A DNA stretch of 64,000 nt, taken from NCBI RefSeq assembly GCF_024448715.1, contig NZ_JAMOHZ010000002.1, positions 434,001-498,000 of the forward strand, given 5' to 3'. Positions 39,653 to 48,774 of the stretch are shown here, piece after piece (the first letter of the stretch is position 1; each line of letters starts with the position of its first letter). The translations under genes and the position numbers were made by a program. This DNA is from Stutzerimonas stutzeri (GTDB lineage Bacteria > Pseudomonadota > Gammaproteobacteria > Pseudomonadales > Pseudomonadaceae). The notes below the pieces were generated by a model. It worked only from the letters and a program-made list of their open reading frames with translations. It searched no databases and had not been told where the DNA came from.

Positions 39653-39679
39653 AACGAGCCCGCACAGGGCGGGCTCGTT
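39653..39679. terminator. Bidirectional hairpin between receiver gene and fba
   Basis: AACGAGCCCGC and GCGGGCTCGTT form a perfect 11-bp stem with a 5-base loop, placed between convergent stops at 39591 and 39694. T-runs are poor on both sides, but the location fits a shared terminator. Confidence 0.7.
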
Positions 39680-39693
39680 GTTCAGGGTGGGGC

Positions 39694-40758
39694 TCAGTTG
39701 ACCTTGGGGTCCAACTCGCCGCGCGCATAGCGTTCGAACATAGCCTCCAGCGAGATCGGCTTGATCTTCGAGGCATTGCCGGCAGTGCCGAAGGCTTCGT
39801 AACGCGCAATGCAGATGTCGCGCATGGCGGTTACGGTCTTGGCCAAGTACTTGCGCGGGTCGAACTCGCTGGGGTTCTTCGCCATGAACTCGCGAATCGC
39901 ACCGGTGGACGCCAGGCGCAGGTCCGTGTCGATGTTGACCTTGCGCACGCCGTACTTGATGCCCTCGACAATTTCCTCGACCGGCACACCGTAGGTTTCC
40001 TTGATGTCACCACCGTACTCGTTGATGATTTTCAGCCACTCCTGCGGGACCGAGGAAGAGCCGTGCATCACCAGATGGGTGTCGGGAATGCGCTTATGGA
40101 TTTCCTTGATGCGCTGGATCGACAAGGTGTCGCCGGTTGGCGGCTTCGTGAATTTGTAGGCACCGTGGCTGGTGCCGATAGCGATCGCTAGCGCGTCGAC
40201 CTTGGTCTTGGCGACGAAGTCGGCTGCCTCTTCAGGATCGGTCAGTAGCTGACTGTGATCCAGCGTGCCTTCGGCGCCGACGCCGTCTTCTTCACCGGCC
40301 ATGCCGGTTTCCAGGCTACCCAGGCAACCCAGCTCACCTTCCACCGATACGCCACAGGCGTGGGCGAAGGCAACGGTCTGCTGGGTGACACGAACGTTGT
40401 ATTCGTAATCGGACGGCGTCTTGCCGTCTTCCTTAAGCGAGCCGTCCATCATCACGGAGCTGAAGCCCAGCTGGATCGAGCGCTGGCAAATGTCCGGGCT
40501 GGTGCCGTGATCCTGATGCATGACCACAGGGATGTGTGGAAATTCTTCCACCGCGGCGAGGATCAGATGGCGCAGGAACGGCGCGCCGGCATATTTGCGA
40601 GCTCCGGCCGAAGCCTGGACGATCACCGGGGAGTCGGTCTTGTCGGCCGCTTCCATGATGGCTCGCATCTGCTCGAGGTTGTTCACGTTGAAGGCCGGCA
40701 CGCCGTAGCCGAATTCGGCGGCGTGGTCGAGCATCTGGCGCATGCTGATGAGTGCCAT
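39694..40758 (-). CDS. fba: Fructose-1,6-bisphosphate aldolase class II
   Basis: A 354-residue zinc aldolase of the CbbA/Fba class IIA-B type. It starts [20 protein letters not shown], and has [12 protein letters not shown] with metal-binding His, [33 protein letters not shown] and [11 protein letters not shown]. It interconverts fructose 1,6-bisphosphate with glyceraldehyde 3-phosphate and dihydroxyacetone phosphate. It belongs to the co-directional tktA-epd-pgk-fba carbon block but is separated from pgk by two small lipoprotein genes. Confidence 0.97.
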   Translation of the reverse strand: MALISMRQMLDHAAEFGYGVPAFNVNNLEQMRAIMEAADKTDSPVIVQASAGARKYAGAPFLRHLILAAVEEFPHIPVVMHQDHGTSPDICQRSIQLGFSSVMMDGSLKEDGKTPSDYEYNVRVTQQTVAFAHACGVSVEGELGCLGSLETGMAGEEDGVGAEGTLDHSQLLTDPEEAADFVAKTKVDALAIAIGTSHGAYKFTKPPTGDTLSIQRIKEIHKRIPDTHLVMHGSSSVPQEWLKIINEYGGDIKETYGVPVEEIVEGIKYGVRKVNIDTDLRLASTGAIREFMAKNPSEFDPRKYLAKTVTAMRDICIARYEAFGTAGNASKIKPISLEAMFERYARGELDPKVN

Positions 40759-40941
40759 GTTTTCCTTTCTCCCGGTTAGGGTCGATTAATCATGTAGAGC
40801 CTGCCGCAGGGGCTGGCGGTGTTCAAGCACCGCGCGATATGGCGTGGCATTGTAGAGGCGGACGGGCCAAAAGCCATCAGCTCTGGCAAAAACGCTGCAA
40901 ATTCGCCAAGTACCGATCCGCAGGCATGGACCGCCGAGTCA

Positions 40942-41274
40942 TTAAATGGTGATCAACGAAGCGCTGCAGCCATGGGCCAGCAACTTATCGTCGGCCACCT
41001 GGAAGACCAGCGCCCCACTACCCTTGTTGTGAAAAGCCACAACGCCGTCGCTATAGAAAGCACCACGGGTGGCAGGTTCCTTACGCAACGTATGTACCTG
41101 TTCGCTATTGCCGATTTTCAGGTCCACCGCCTGGCGACTTTCATCAGCATAGCGCCAGGCGATGTCCTGCTGGCTTTGGCATTTCCAACGTACAAAGGGT
41201 GCATCGGGACCGGATTGCCAATGACCGCAGCCGCTGAGCAGCAGCGCGGCAAACAGGATGGACAGGCCTTTCAT
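40942..41274 (-). CDS. MliC-like C-type lysozyme inhibitor lipoprotein
   Basis: A 110-residue lipoprotein with signal LSILFAALLLSGC (Cys near 16), then a small beta-barrel of the MliC/PliC family: WKCQSQQDIAWRYADES, VHTLRKEPATRGAFYSDGVVAF, and a late Cys (HGCSA) that can pair with the early one. The family places a conserved Ser/Tyr loop into lysozyme's active site; here the SASG-type loop is altered to ATRG, so inhibition may be weaker. It lies between pgk and fba, as in other pseudomonads. Confidence 0.72.
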   Translation of the reverse strand: MKGLSILFAALLLSGCGHWQSGPDAPFVRWKCQSQQDIAWRYADESRQAVDLKIGNSEQVHTLRKEPATRGAFYSDGVVAFHNKGSGALVFQVADDKLLAHGCSASLITI

Positions 41275-41301
41275 CGCTTCTCCTTGCTTGGCTGCGTCGG
41301 G

Positions 41302-41496
41302 TCAGGGGCATTCCTGAGCGTCAGCGGCGGTTCCAGCGGTTGGGTCGCCAGTGCTTTGCATTTCAATGCGCTGGTCGTTCTGCGCGGTCGGGCTTTCAGC
41401 TGGCGGCGGGTCGATCACTTCGCAGAGCGAGTCCGGCGCGCCCCCGGCACAACCGGCCAGTCCAATACAGCAAACAGCTATAGCTGCGTAACGCAT
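41302..41496 (-). CDS. Small lipoprotein, 64 residues
   Basis: The N-terminus MRYAAIAVCCIGLAGC is a lipoprotein signal with Cys16, followed by 48 polar residues containing three more Cys in the whole protein and an acidic tail ending AQECP. The ATG at 41496 has GGAGACTCACC upstream; a longer frame to 41541 lacks a signal at its start. No family is recognised. It lies 27 bp before the MliC-like gene and is probably co-transcribed. Confidence 0.68.
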   Translation of the reverse strand: MRYAAIAVCCIGLAGCAGGAPDSLCEVIDPPPAESPTAQNDQRIEMQSTGDPTAGTAADAQECP

Positions 41497-41609
41497 GGTG
41501 AGTCTCCATTCCTTATTGGGACAGAACAGAGACAGCACCAAACCCCAGGGGTTGCCTTAACCGTTGCGCTTGTTGCGCAAGAACAACCGAGCCCGCCCGG
41601 TGCAGACAA

Positions 41610-42773
41610 TTACTGCGCCGCGCGCTGCTCTAAGACTTCTACCGCCGGAAGCACCTTCCCCTCGACGAATTCGAGAAAGGCGCCACCACCGGTAGAAATA
41701 TAGGAGATCTGCTCGCCGACACCATACTTGTCGATAGCAGCCAAGGTGTCGCCACCACCGGCAATGGAGAACGCAGGGCTTTCTGCGATCGCCTGGGCCA
41801 GTACCTTGGTGCCGTTGCCGAACTGATCGAATTCGAACACGCCGACCGGACCGTTCCAGAGGATGGTCTTCGAGGACTTCAGCAGATCGGCAAAATTGGC
41901 AGCGGTCTGCGGGCCGATGTCGAGAATCATGTCGTCGTCGGACACATCGGCAACGGCTTTTACCGTGGCCTCGGCGTCCTCGGCAAAGGCCTTGGCCACC
42001 ACCACGTCAACCGGCAGAGGCACGCTAACCTTGGCGGCGATGGCCTTGGCGGTATCGACAAGATCAGCTTCATACAGCGACTTGCCGACCGGAAAACCGG
42101 CGGCGGCGAGGAAGGTATTGGCGATGCCCCCGCCTACGATCAACTGATCGCAAACCTGGCTCAGGCTGTTCAGCACGTCCAGCTTGGTCGATACCTTGGA
42201 GCCGGCGACGATAGCCGCCATCGGCTTGGCCGGGCTCTTCAGCGCCTTGCCCAGCGCATCGAGCTCGGCGGCCAACAGCGGGCCGGCACAGGCAATCTTG
42301 GCGAACTTGGCCACACCATGGGTCGAACCCTGGGCGCGATGCGCGGTACCGAAGGCGTCCATGACGAAGACGTCGCACAGCGCGGCATATTTCTGCGCCA
42401 GTTCGTCGGTGTTCTTCTTTTCGCCCTTGTTGAATCGCACGTTCTCCAGCAGCACCAGCTCACCAGCCTGCACCGGCACTCCTTCGAGGTAATCCTTGAC
42501 CAGCGGAACCTCGCGATTCAGCGCCTTGGACAGGTAATCGGCGACCGGCTTGAGACTGTCTTCCTCGCTGTAGACGCCCTCTTCCGGACGCCCAAGGTGC
42601 GAGCAGACAAGCACCGCGGCGCCCTTCTCCAGCGCCAGTTTGATGGTTGGCAGGGACGCCAGGATGCGTGCATCGCTTTTTACTGCGCCATCCTTTACCG
42701 GCACGTTGAGATCCTCGCGAATCAACACGCGCTTCCCCTGGAGGTCGAGGTCGGTCATCTTCAAAACGGTCAT
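41610..42773 (-). CDS. pgk: Phosphoglycerate kinase
   Basis: A 387-residue kinase converting 1,3-bisphosphoglycerate and ADP to 3-phosphoglycerate and ATP. Motifs: [78 protein letters not shown] and [12 protein letters not shown]. The ATG at 42773 follows AGGAAGATCAC. It is about 45 bp downstream of epd in the same direction. Confidence 0.98.
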   Translation of the reverse strand: MTVLKMTDLDLQGKRVLIREDLNVPVKDGAVKSDARILASLPTIKLALEKGAAVLVCSHLGRPEEGVYSEEDSLKPVADYLSKALNREVPLVKDYLEGVPVQAGELVLLENVRFNKGEKKNTDELAQKYAALCDVFVMDAFGTAHRAQGSTHGVAKFAKIACAGPLLAAELDALGKALKSPAKPMAAIVAGSKVSTKLDVLNSLSQVCDQLIVGGGIANTFLAAAGFPVGKSLYEADLVDTAKAIAAKVSVPLPVDVVVAKAFAEDAEATVKAVADVSDDDMILDIGPQTAANFADLLKSSKTILWNGPVGVFEFDQFGNGTKVLAQAIAESPAFSIAGGGDTLAAIDKYGVGEQISYISTGGGAFLEFVEGKVLPAVEVLEQRAAQ

Positions 42774-42819
42774 GTGATCTTCCTTAAGTTCAAGAACGGC
42801 GATTCGTTGGTGCGTCCGG

Positions 42820-43863
42820 CTAAGCGCGGTGGGCAACTCGCAGATAGTGTTCGGCCACGTCGAGCATGCGGTTGGCGAAGCCCCATTCGTTATCGAACCA
42901 AGCCAGCAGATTCACCAGCCGCGGCCCAGAAACTCGCGTAAGGCTGCCATCGACGATCGCTGAATGCGGATCGTGGTTGAAATCGCAGCTGGCATGGGGC
43001 AGCTCGGTATACGCGAGCAAACCCTTCAGAGGCCCGCCTTCAGCGGCTTCACGCAGTATCCGGTTGATTGTCTGCGCATCGGTATCGCGGGATGTCTGCA
43101 GCGTGATATCCAGGCAAGACACGTTCACCGTAGGCACCCGCACCGCTTTGGCCTGAATCCGCCCCGAGAGTTCCGGCAGCAGCCGTTCGATGCCGCGCGC
43201 CAGGCCGGTCGACACTGGAATCACTGACTGGAAGGCCGAGCGCGTGCGGCGCAGATCGTCGTGGTGGTAGGCGTCGATCACCGGCTGATCGTTCATCGCC
43301 GAGTGAATGGTGGTGATGGATACGTAGTCGAGGCCAACCGCGTCATTGAGCAGCTTGAGCAATGGCACACCGCAGTTGGTGGTGCAGGAAGCGTTGGAAA
43401 CCAGCTGCTCGGCACCGCTTAGCTGGCCATGGTTGATACCCATCACCACGGTCGCATCGACATCCGCAGCGCCGGACATCGGCTGCGAGAACAGTACCCG
43501 CGGCGCGCCGGCGTCAATGAAGCGCTGACCACCGGCACGGGTGTTGTAGACGCCGGAACACTCCAGCACCAGGTCCACACCCAGCGCGCGCCAGTCGATG
43601 CCCTCCGGTGTCGATTCGCGCAGCACCTTCACGCAATGACCGTTGAGGTGCAGACAATCGCCCTCGACCCTGACTTCGCCAGGGAAACGGCCATGAGTGG
43701 AGTCGAAGCGGGTGAGGTATTCGAGGCTGGCCATGTCGGCCAAATCGTTGAGGGCAACGATTTCGAAGTCGAACGCCGCGTTACGCTCGTAAAAGGCGCG
43801 CAATACGCAGCGACCGATACGGCCGTAGCCGTTGAGGGCGATGCGATAGGATCGATTGGGCAT
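42820..43863 (-). CDS. epd: D-erythrose-4-phosphate dehydrogenase
   Basis: A 347-residue member of the GAPDH fold. The NAD-binding [12 protein letters not shown] motif is at the N-terminus, the catalytic Cys is in [14 protein letters not shown], the active His is in [16 protein letters not shown], and [11 protein letters not shown] is at the end. The gap before pgk and the order tktA-epd-pgk are the Pseudomonas arrangement, and support Epd over glycolytic GAPDH. It oxidises erythrose 4-phosphate to 4-phosphoerythronate for pyridoxal phosphate synthesis; some pseudomonad homologues also act as GapB. Confidence 0.92.
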   Translation of the reverse strand: MPNRSYRIALNGYGRIGRCVLRAFYERNAAFDFEIVALNDLADMASLEYLTRFDSTHGRFPGEVRVEGDCLHLNGHCVKVLRESTPEGIDWRALGVDLVLECSGVYNTRAGGQRFIDAGAPRVLFSQPMSGAADVDATVVMGINHGQLSGAEQLVSNASCTTNCGVPLLKLLNDAVGLDYVSITTIHSAMNDQPVIDAYHHDDLRRTRSAFQSVIPVSTGLARGIERLLPELSGRIQAKAVRVPTVNVSCLDITLQTSRDTDAQTINRILREAAEGGPLKGLLAYTELPHASCDFNHDPHSAIVDGSLTRVSGPRLVNLLAWFDNEWGFANRMLDVAEHYLRVAHRA

Positions 43864-43878
43864 GGTGCGTCCTGGTTA

Positions 43879-43952
43879 TGTAGGAGCGAGGGGGACGCCT
43901 CGTCCTTCCGCGAACGGCTGGGCGCGTGTTCGCGAGCAAGCTCGCTCCTACA
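43879..43952. repeat. REP-like palindromic element
   Basis: TGTAGGAGCGAG at the left is the complement of CTCGCTCCTACA at the right, 12 bp each, with GCGAGCAAGCTCGC inside the right arm. It lies in the 141-bp gap between tktA and epd. It may act as a transcript-stabilising hairpin or an integration-host-factor-associated REP. Confidence 0.75.
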
Positions 43953-43968
43953 TTCGGCAGCTACGTAG

Positions 43969-43992
43969 GGTGGATGACCGAAGCCATCCACC
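43969..43992. repeat. GGTGGATG inverted repeat
   Basis: GGTGGATG and CATCCACC form a perfect 8-bp stem around an 8-base loop, preceded by CTACGTA. It shares the TAGGGTGGAT core with 30199-30272. It stands 13 bp after the tktA stop, so it can fold at the 3' end of that message. Confidence 0.7.
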
Positions 43993-44004
43993 GAATCGTC
44001 GCGA

Positions 44005-46002
44005 TCAGTCCTCAAGCAGCTCCTCAGCCACCGCAAGGATGTTGTCGACGGTGAAGCCGAAATGCTCGAACAGCTGGCCCGCCGGGGCCGACTCGCCGTA
44101 GGTGGTCATGCCGATGATCCGGCCGTCGAGACCGACGTACTTGTACCAATAATCAGCATGCGCCGCTTCGACGGCAATCCGCGCGCCGACTTCAACCGGC
44201 AGCACGGCCTGTTTGTACGCGGCATCCTGGGCGTCGAACACACTGGTGCAAGGCATGGAAACCACACGCACGTTGCGGCCCTGCGCGGTCAACTTGTCAT
44301 AGGCCTGCACGGCCAGACTGACTTCCGAACCGGTAGCGATAAGGATCAGTTCCGGCTCACCCACGCAGTTCTTGAGGACATAGCCGCCTTTGGAAATCGA
44401 GGCTTCGGTCTCGTTGTCGCGGATGTGATACGGCAGGTTTTGCCGCGAGAAGATCAGCGCACTCGGACCGTCCTTGCGCTCGACGGCATGCTTCCAGGCC
44501 ACGGCCGACTCGACGGTATCGGCCGGACGCCAAGTATCCAGATTCGGCGTACTGCGCAGGGCAGTCAGTTGCTCGATCGGCTGGTGCGTCGGACCGTCTT
44601 CACCGAGGCCGATGGAATCGTGGGTGAAGACGTAGAGCACGCGCTGCTTCATCAACGCGGACATCCGCACCGCGTTGCGTGCGTATTCCATGAACATCAG
44701 GAAGGTCGCGCCGTAGGGGATCAGGCCGCCGTGCAGGGCAACGCCGTTCATGATCGCGCTCATGCCGAACTCGCGCACGCCGTAGTACATGTAGTTGCCC
44801 GAAGCATCCTCGGCGACCACCGGCTTGCAGCCCTTCCATAGCGTCAGGTTGGACCCGGCCAGATCAGCGGAGCCGCCGAGCAGTTCCGGCAACAGCGGAC
44901 CGAAGGCATTCAGGCAATTCTGGCTGGCTTTGCGGCTGGCTATGGTTTCGCCCTTGGTCGCCACTTCGCGGATGAAGTCAGAGGCTTTCTCGGCGAAATC
45001 TTCTGGCAGTTCACCCGCCATGCGGCGCTTGAACTCGGAAGCCAGTGCCGGGAATTCGGCCTCGTACGCAGAGAAGCGCTTGTTCCACTCGTTTTCGGCG
45101 TCAGCACCCTTCTGCTTGGCGTCCCACTCGGCGTAGATGTCGGCCGGGATTTCAAACGGGCCATGAGCCCAGCCCAGCGCTTCACGAGTCAGCGCGATTT
45201 CAGCGTCACCGAGGGCGGCACCGTGGGATTCTTCCTTGCCCTGCTTGTTCGGCGAGCCAAAGCCGATGATGGTTTTGCAGCAGATCAGTGTCGGCTGATC
45301 GCTCTTGCGCGCAGTGTCGAGGGCGATCTGGATTTCATCCGCGTCGTGGCCGTTGACATTGCGGATCACCTGCCAGCCATAGGCCTCGAAGCGACGCGGG
45401 GTGTCATCGGTAAACCAGCCGTGCACTTCGCCATCGATCGAAATCCCGTTGTCGTCGTAAAACGCGATCAGCTTGTTCAAGCCCAGAGTGCCGGCAAGCG
45501 AGCAAACTTCGTGGGAAATACCTTCCATCAGGCAGCCATCACCCATGAACACATAGGTGTTGTGGTTGACGATCTCATGGCCCGGACGATTGAACTGCGC
45601 CGCCATGATCTTTTCCGCCAGTGCGAAGCCAACGGCATTGGCCAGCCCTTGTCCCAGCGGGCCGGTAGTGGTTTCGACGCCTGCGGTATAACCGAACTCC
45701 GGATGGCCCGGGGTCTTGCTGTGCAGCTGGCGGAAGTTTTTCAGATCGTCAATGGACAGGTCATAGCCGGTCAGATGCAGCAGCGAGTAGATCAACATCG
45801 AGCCGTGGCCGTTGGACAGCACGAAGCGGTCACGGTCGGCCCACAGCGGGTTGGTCGGGCTGTGCTTGAGGTGGTCGCGCCAGAGTACTTCGGCGATGTC
45901 CGCCATGCCCATCGGGGCACCCGGGTGGCCGCTGTTGGCTTTCTGCACGGCATCCATGCTGAGGGCGCGGATGGCATTGGCTCGCTCACGACGGCTGGGC
46001 AT
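44005..46002 (-). CDS. tktA: Transketolase
   Basis: A 665-residue thiamine-diphosphate enzyme of the pentose phosphate pathway. Conserved blocks: [21 protein letters not shown], the TPP motif [18 protein letters not shown] with [26 protein letters not shown] and [16 protein letters not shown]. The ATG at 46002 is preceded by AGGAGATCAGCG. It is the first gene of the tktA-epd-pgk block; repeats separate it from epd. Confidence 0.98.
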   Translation of the reverse strand: MPSRRERANAIRALSMDAVQKANSGHPGAPMGMADIAEVLWRDHLKHSPTNPLWADRDRFVLSNGHGSMLIYSLLHLTGYDLSIDDLKNFRQLHSKTPGHPEFGYTAGVETTTGPLGQGLANAVGFALAEKIMAAQFNRPGHEIVNHNTYVFMGDGCLMEGISHEVCSLAGTLGLNKLIAFYDDNGISIDGEVHGWFTDDTPRRFEAYGWQVIRNVNGHDADEIQIALDTARKSDQPTLICCKTIIGFGSPNKQGKEESHGAALGDAEIALTREALGWAHGPFEIPADIYAEWDAKQKGADAENEWNKRFSAYEAEFPALASEFKRRMAGELPEDFAEKASDFIREVATKGETIASRKASQNCLNAFGPLLPELLGGSADLAGSNLTLWKGCKPVVAEDASGNYMYYGVREFGMSAIMNGVALHGGLIPYGATFLMFMEYARNAVRMSALMKQRVLYVFTHDSIGLGEDGPTHQPIEQLTALRSTPNLDTWRPADTVESAVAWKHAVERKDGPSALIFSRQNLPYHIRDNETEASISKGGYVLKNCVGEPELILIATGSEVSLAVQAYDKLTAQGRNVRVVSMPCTSVFDAQDAAYKQAVLPVEVGARIAVEAAHADYWYKYVGLDGRIIGMTTYGESAPAGQLFEHFGFTVDNILAVAEELLED

Positions 46003-46108
46003 CGCTGATCTCCTGCGGGGGTGTACGAAGAAAAAGGCCGCCATTTTCCCCTACCACGGGTGGCGGGGCAATGACTGAATAACGTGGCGATCTGCCGCTC
46101 CGACCCGC

Positions 46109-47029
46109 TTAGTCGAGCAGGCTTACGCCACGGCTGCCGATATCCGGTAGACGCTGCAGCAGGTAATCCTTCATCCGAGTGAGCGTACTCGGGGTTTCGC
46201 CGGACGCCGGCCAGACCAGGTAGTAGCTGTCGCCGGAGCGCACCGCCTGTTCAAATGGCAGCACCAGCGTGCCCTTGTGCAGCTCGGTGCCGACCAATGC
46301 CAGATCACCGATGGAAACGCCATGGCCCTGGGCCGCAGCGGAAATGCCAAGTTCCAGTGTGTCGAACAGCTTGCCCTGCTGCCAGGCAATCGCATCGATG
46401 AGTCCGACCCGCTGCAGCCAGCGCCGCCAATCGCGGCAATCGCGGGATGGGTGGATAAGCTCGGCGCTGGCCAAATGCTCCGGGGTCCAACGCCCGTCAC
46501 CGAAAATATCTGGTGAACACACGGGCACCAGCCACTCGTCGAACAGCTTCACGCGGTTCCAATCGGCTGGAAATCCGCCGTGCCCGAGCAGAATCGCGCA
46601 ATCGAACGGCTCGTTGTGAAAGTCCACCGCATCCAGATCCATCCAGGCGCTGGTGAGCTGCACCCGGTTTTGCGGGTGGGCCAGCTGGAAATTTTCCAGC
46701 TGGCCCAGCAACCAGCGCATGGTCAACGTCGAAGGTGCTTTCAGCCTAAGTGCGTTCTGCTGGCGATTGACCGAGATGCAGGCATTCTCGATGGTTCGAA
46801 AGCCCACCTTGAGCTCCTGCGCCAGCATACGTCCTGTGTCGGTCAGCGCCAGCTTGGAGCCGCGCCGCTCGAAGAGCTGGCAGCCAAGGTTTTCTTCCAG
46901 GGTTTTCACGTGCCGGCTGATTGCACTCTGGGTAATGCAGAGGCTCTCGGCAGCCTGAGTGAACGAGCCGAAACGTGCGGCGACCTCGAAGGCACGCAGC
47001 GCGTACAGCGGTGGCATCCGCAGCGTCAT
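46109..47029 (-). CDS. LysR family regulator, GcvA-like
   Basis: A 306-residue LysR protein. The helix-turn-helix is in the first 65 residues (LRAFEVAARFGSFTQAAESLCITQSAISRHVKTLEENLG), followed by a linker helix and a two-lobe ligand domain. The start LRMPPLYALRAFEVAAR and the LFERRGSKLALTDTGR pattern place it with the GcvA/AmpR group. I chose the ATG at 47029, with GAGG upstream; an ATG at 47047 lies inside the palindrome at 47046. It is divergent from the oxygenase and exporter genes, which it probably controls. Confidence 0.88.
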   Translation of the reverse strand: MTLRMPPLYALRAFEVAARFGSFTQAAESLCITQSAISRHVKTLEENLGCQLFERRGSKLALTDTGRMLAQELKVGFRTIENACISVNRQQNALRLKAPSTLTMRWLLGQLENFQLAHPQNRVQLTSAWMDLDAVDFHNEPFDCAILLGHGGFPADWNRVKLFDEWLVPVCSPDIFGDGRWTPEHLASAELIHPSRDCRDWRRWLQRVGLIDAIAWQQGKLFDTLELGISAAAQGHGVSIGDLALVGTELHKGTLVLPFEQAVRSGDSYYLVWPASGETPSTLTRMKDYLLQRLPDIGSRGVSLLD

Positions 47030-47045
47030 GCTACCTCGCTCCAGC

Positions 47046-47060
47046 ATGAGTAAAACTCAT
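47046..47060. promoter_or_regulatory. LysR-type operator (T-N11-A palindrome)
   Basis: ATGAGT and ACTCAT are perfect 6-bp complements around AAA, containing a T-N11-A from 47047 to 47059. It is in the divergent promoter region, 17 bp upstream of the LysR start and 137 bp upstream of the oxygenase start. The position fits autorepression plus activation of the divergent genes. Confidence 0.55.
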
Positions 47061-47196
47061 CAAAGACGGCCGTTTTTTCCATTTTGCAACCCTCCGAACC
47101 CCACCAATACTGCGCCAGCAACCGAGCCAGCACTGCGATGGCATCGACACAAGAAAGAGGCATGTGCCTCTAAAAAAATGCTCAGGGAAGGATGAC

Positions 47197-48093
47197 ATGT
47201 CCAATCGCGACTTTGACCAGCTTTTGTCCGCCAGCGTCAGCAATGGAGGTCTGAGTCAGGAACAGATGGCGCAGATCCTGAACTTCAAACTGTTCGGCAA
47301 CAAGCAGGGTTTTCTGTTGCTGGAAGACGCCTCGATAGGTGAAATACCGCCAACCCCCGCCTCGCGCGCCGACATGCACAAGCCTGACGACAGCAGCGAA
47401 CGGCTGCTGCTGCAAGCGACCGCTCTGCTTGGGGAGCCGATCGGCTATGTACAGGAATCCAGCGGCTGTATCGTCAACAACTGCTTCCCGCAACAGACAC
47501 AATCTCGCGCTGCCACGTCCGACAGCTTCGATACCGAGCTGGACCTGCACACCGAGAACGCCTTTCATTCGATCCAGCCAGACTATTTACTGTTGCTCTG
47601 CCTGCGCCAGGATCCTGCGGCGGAGGCGATCACCTATATCGCCTCGGTCGATCGCATCCTCGACTGCCTGGACCATGAGCAGCAGGCATTCTTCCTCAAC
47701 GAACCGTACAACTTTCTCTCCGATTACGGCGCGACCGAAAAGAACCAGCGCATCGATATCAACAAGCACCAAACCGTGCTGTACGGGGACCCCGACGCAC
47801 CCTTCTTTCGTTTCGATCCGCAGTTCATGATCGCCTACAGCGACCGCGCGCAAAGCGCACTGGACAAGCTGCGAGCCATCGCCTGGGAAGCGGTTGAACC
47901 GGTCAGGCTCACCCGTGGCGACCTGCTGATCATCGACAACCGCCGTACTGCGCACGCGCGCAGTCCCTTCACCGCCCGCTTCGATGGCAGCGACCGCTGG
48001 ATGCAGCGCACCTTCGCCAGCTGCAACCTGCGTTATTACACCGAAAAACTGGGCAAACAGTCGCGCATATTCGAACTGGTAACCGAACTATGA
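47197..48093 (+). CDS. Clavaminate-synthase-like Fe(II)/2-oxoglutarate oxygenase
   Basis: A 298-residue member of the TauD/CAS superfamily. The facial triad is His118 and Glu120 in LHTENAFH and His253 in NRRTAHAR; Arg267 is the likely 2-oxoglutarate anchor. The His-to-His spacing of 135 and the His-to-Arg spacing of 14 equal those of clavaminate synthase (144, 279, 293 as I recall them). Tail YLLLLCLRQDP is typical of amino-acid hydroxylases of the AsnO/VioC kind. It probably hydroxylates or desaturates a free amino acid or derivative; the substrate is unknown. The ATG at 47197 has GGAAGGATGAC upstream. The exporter gene overlaps its stop. Confidence 0.82.
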   Translation: MSNRDFDQLLSASVSNGGLSQEQMAQILNFKLFGNKQGFLLLEDASIGEIPPTPASRADMHKPDDSSERLLLQATALLGEPIGYVQESSGCIVNNCFPQQTQSRAATSDSFDTELDLHTENAFHSIQPDYLLLLCLRQDPAAEAITYIASVDRILDCLDHEQQAFFLNEPYNFLSDYGATEKNQRIDINKHQTVLYGDPDAPFFRFDPQFMIAYSDRAQSALDKLRAIAWEAVEPVRLTRGDLLIIDNRRTAHARSPFTARFDGSDRWMQRTFASCNLRYYTEKLGKQSRIFELVTEL

Positions 48094-48692
48094 ATGCTAC
48101 CTACCTCGCCTTTGCCGCCGCGGTCGCCTTACTGATCGCCTCCCCCGGTCCGGTCGTCGCACTGGTCATTGCCGATGCTCGGCGCAGCTGGCCTGCCTGG
48201 ACCATTCTCGGCGGCGTAATCTCCGCACAGCTCCTGCTGGTCGCCGCGCTGGTACTGATCTACCTGGCACTCGACCTGGAGCCGGTCATTCTCGAATGGG
48301 GCCAAGTGCTCGGTGGGCTCTACCTGATCTGGCTCGGTGCCGACGGCCTGTGTGGCGGAGGAGAAGGAAATACGAACCTGCCTCGGTCAGAAGCCCACTA
48401 TTTCTGGCGCGCCATGGCGGTGGGCCTGTCCAACCCCAAGGACATCCTGTTCTTCCTCGCGTTTCTACCGGGCTTTATCCTTCCGGCGCAGCCCTTCGCT
48501 CCACAGGCTTTGGCATTGATTGCCATCTGGGCGCTGGTCGATGTATCGATCCTGATCGCCTACAGCTTGTTATCGCGGCACCTGTCCAGCCACGAGAGGC
48601 TGCAGCGAGTACTCGATCTGTTGCCAAGCTTTTTCCTGCTGGGCCTCGGACTGGTCTCCTGTGGAATGGGGGTTACCAGCCTGGTGAATTGA
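48090..48692 (+). CDS. LysE/RhtB family amino-acid exporter
   Basis: A 200-residue inner-membrane protein with about six helices. The family pattern ALLIASPGPVVALVIADARRS is at the N-terminus and the central loop KDILFFLAFLPGFI is conserved. It exports amino acids or related metabolites by ion exchange. The ATG overlaps the oxygenase stop (ATGA), so the exporter is made with the oxygenase; it probably removes the hydroxylated product or its precursor. Confidence 0.9.
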   Translation: MNATYLAFAAAVALLIASPGPVVALVIADARRSWPAWTILGGVISAQLLLVAALVLIYLALDLEPVILEWGQVLGGLYLIWLGADGLCGGGEGNTNLPRSEAHYFWRAMAVGLSNPKDILFFLAFLPGFILPAQPFAPQALALIAIWALVDVSILIAYSLLSRHLSSHERLQRVLDLLPSFFLLGLGLVSCGMGVTSLVN

Positions 48693-48712
48693 CTTCCCCC
48701 GGCCCGAGCCAA

Positions 48713-48730
48713 TATCAAAACTTTTTGATA
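48713..48730. promoter_or_regulatory. Perfect 18-bp palindrome, likely operator of the ArsR-type gene
   Basis: TATCAAAA-CT-TTTTGATA is fully self-complementary apart from its 2-base centre, 44 bp before the start of the ArsR-methyltransferase gene. The spacing and symmetry suit an ArsR-family dimer. No other copy was noticed upstream of ahcY or metF. Confidence 0.55.
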
Positions 48731-48774
48731 CAGCCATTGCTGGACGAAAAACCACCGACTAGACTGCGCGGCCT

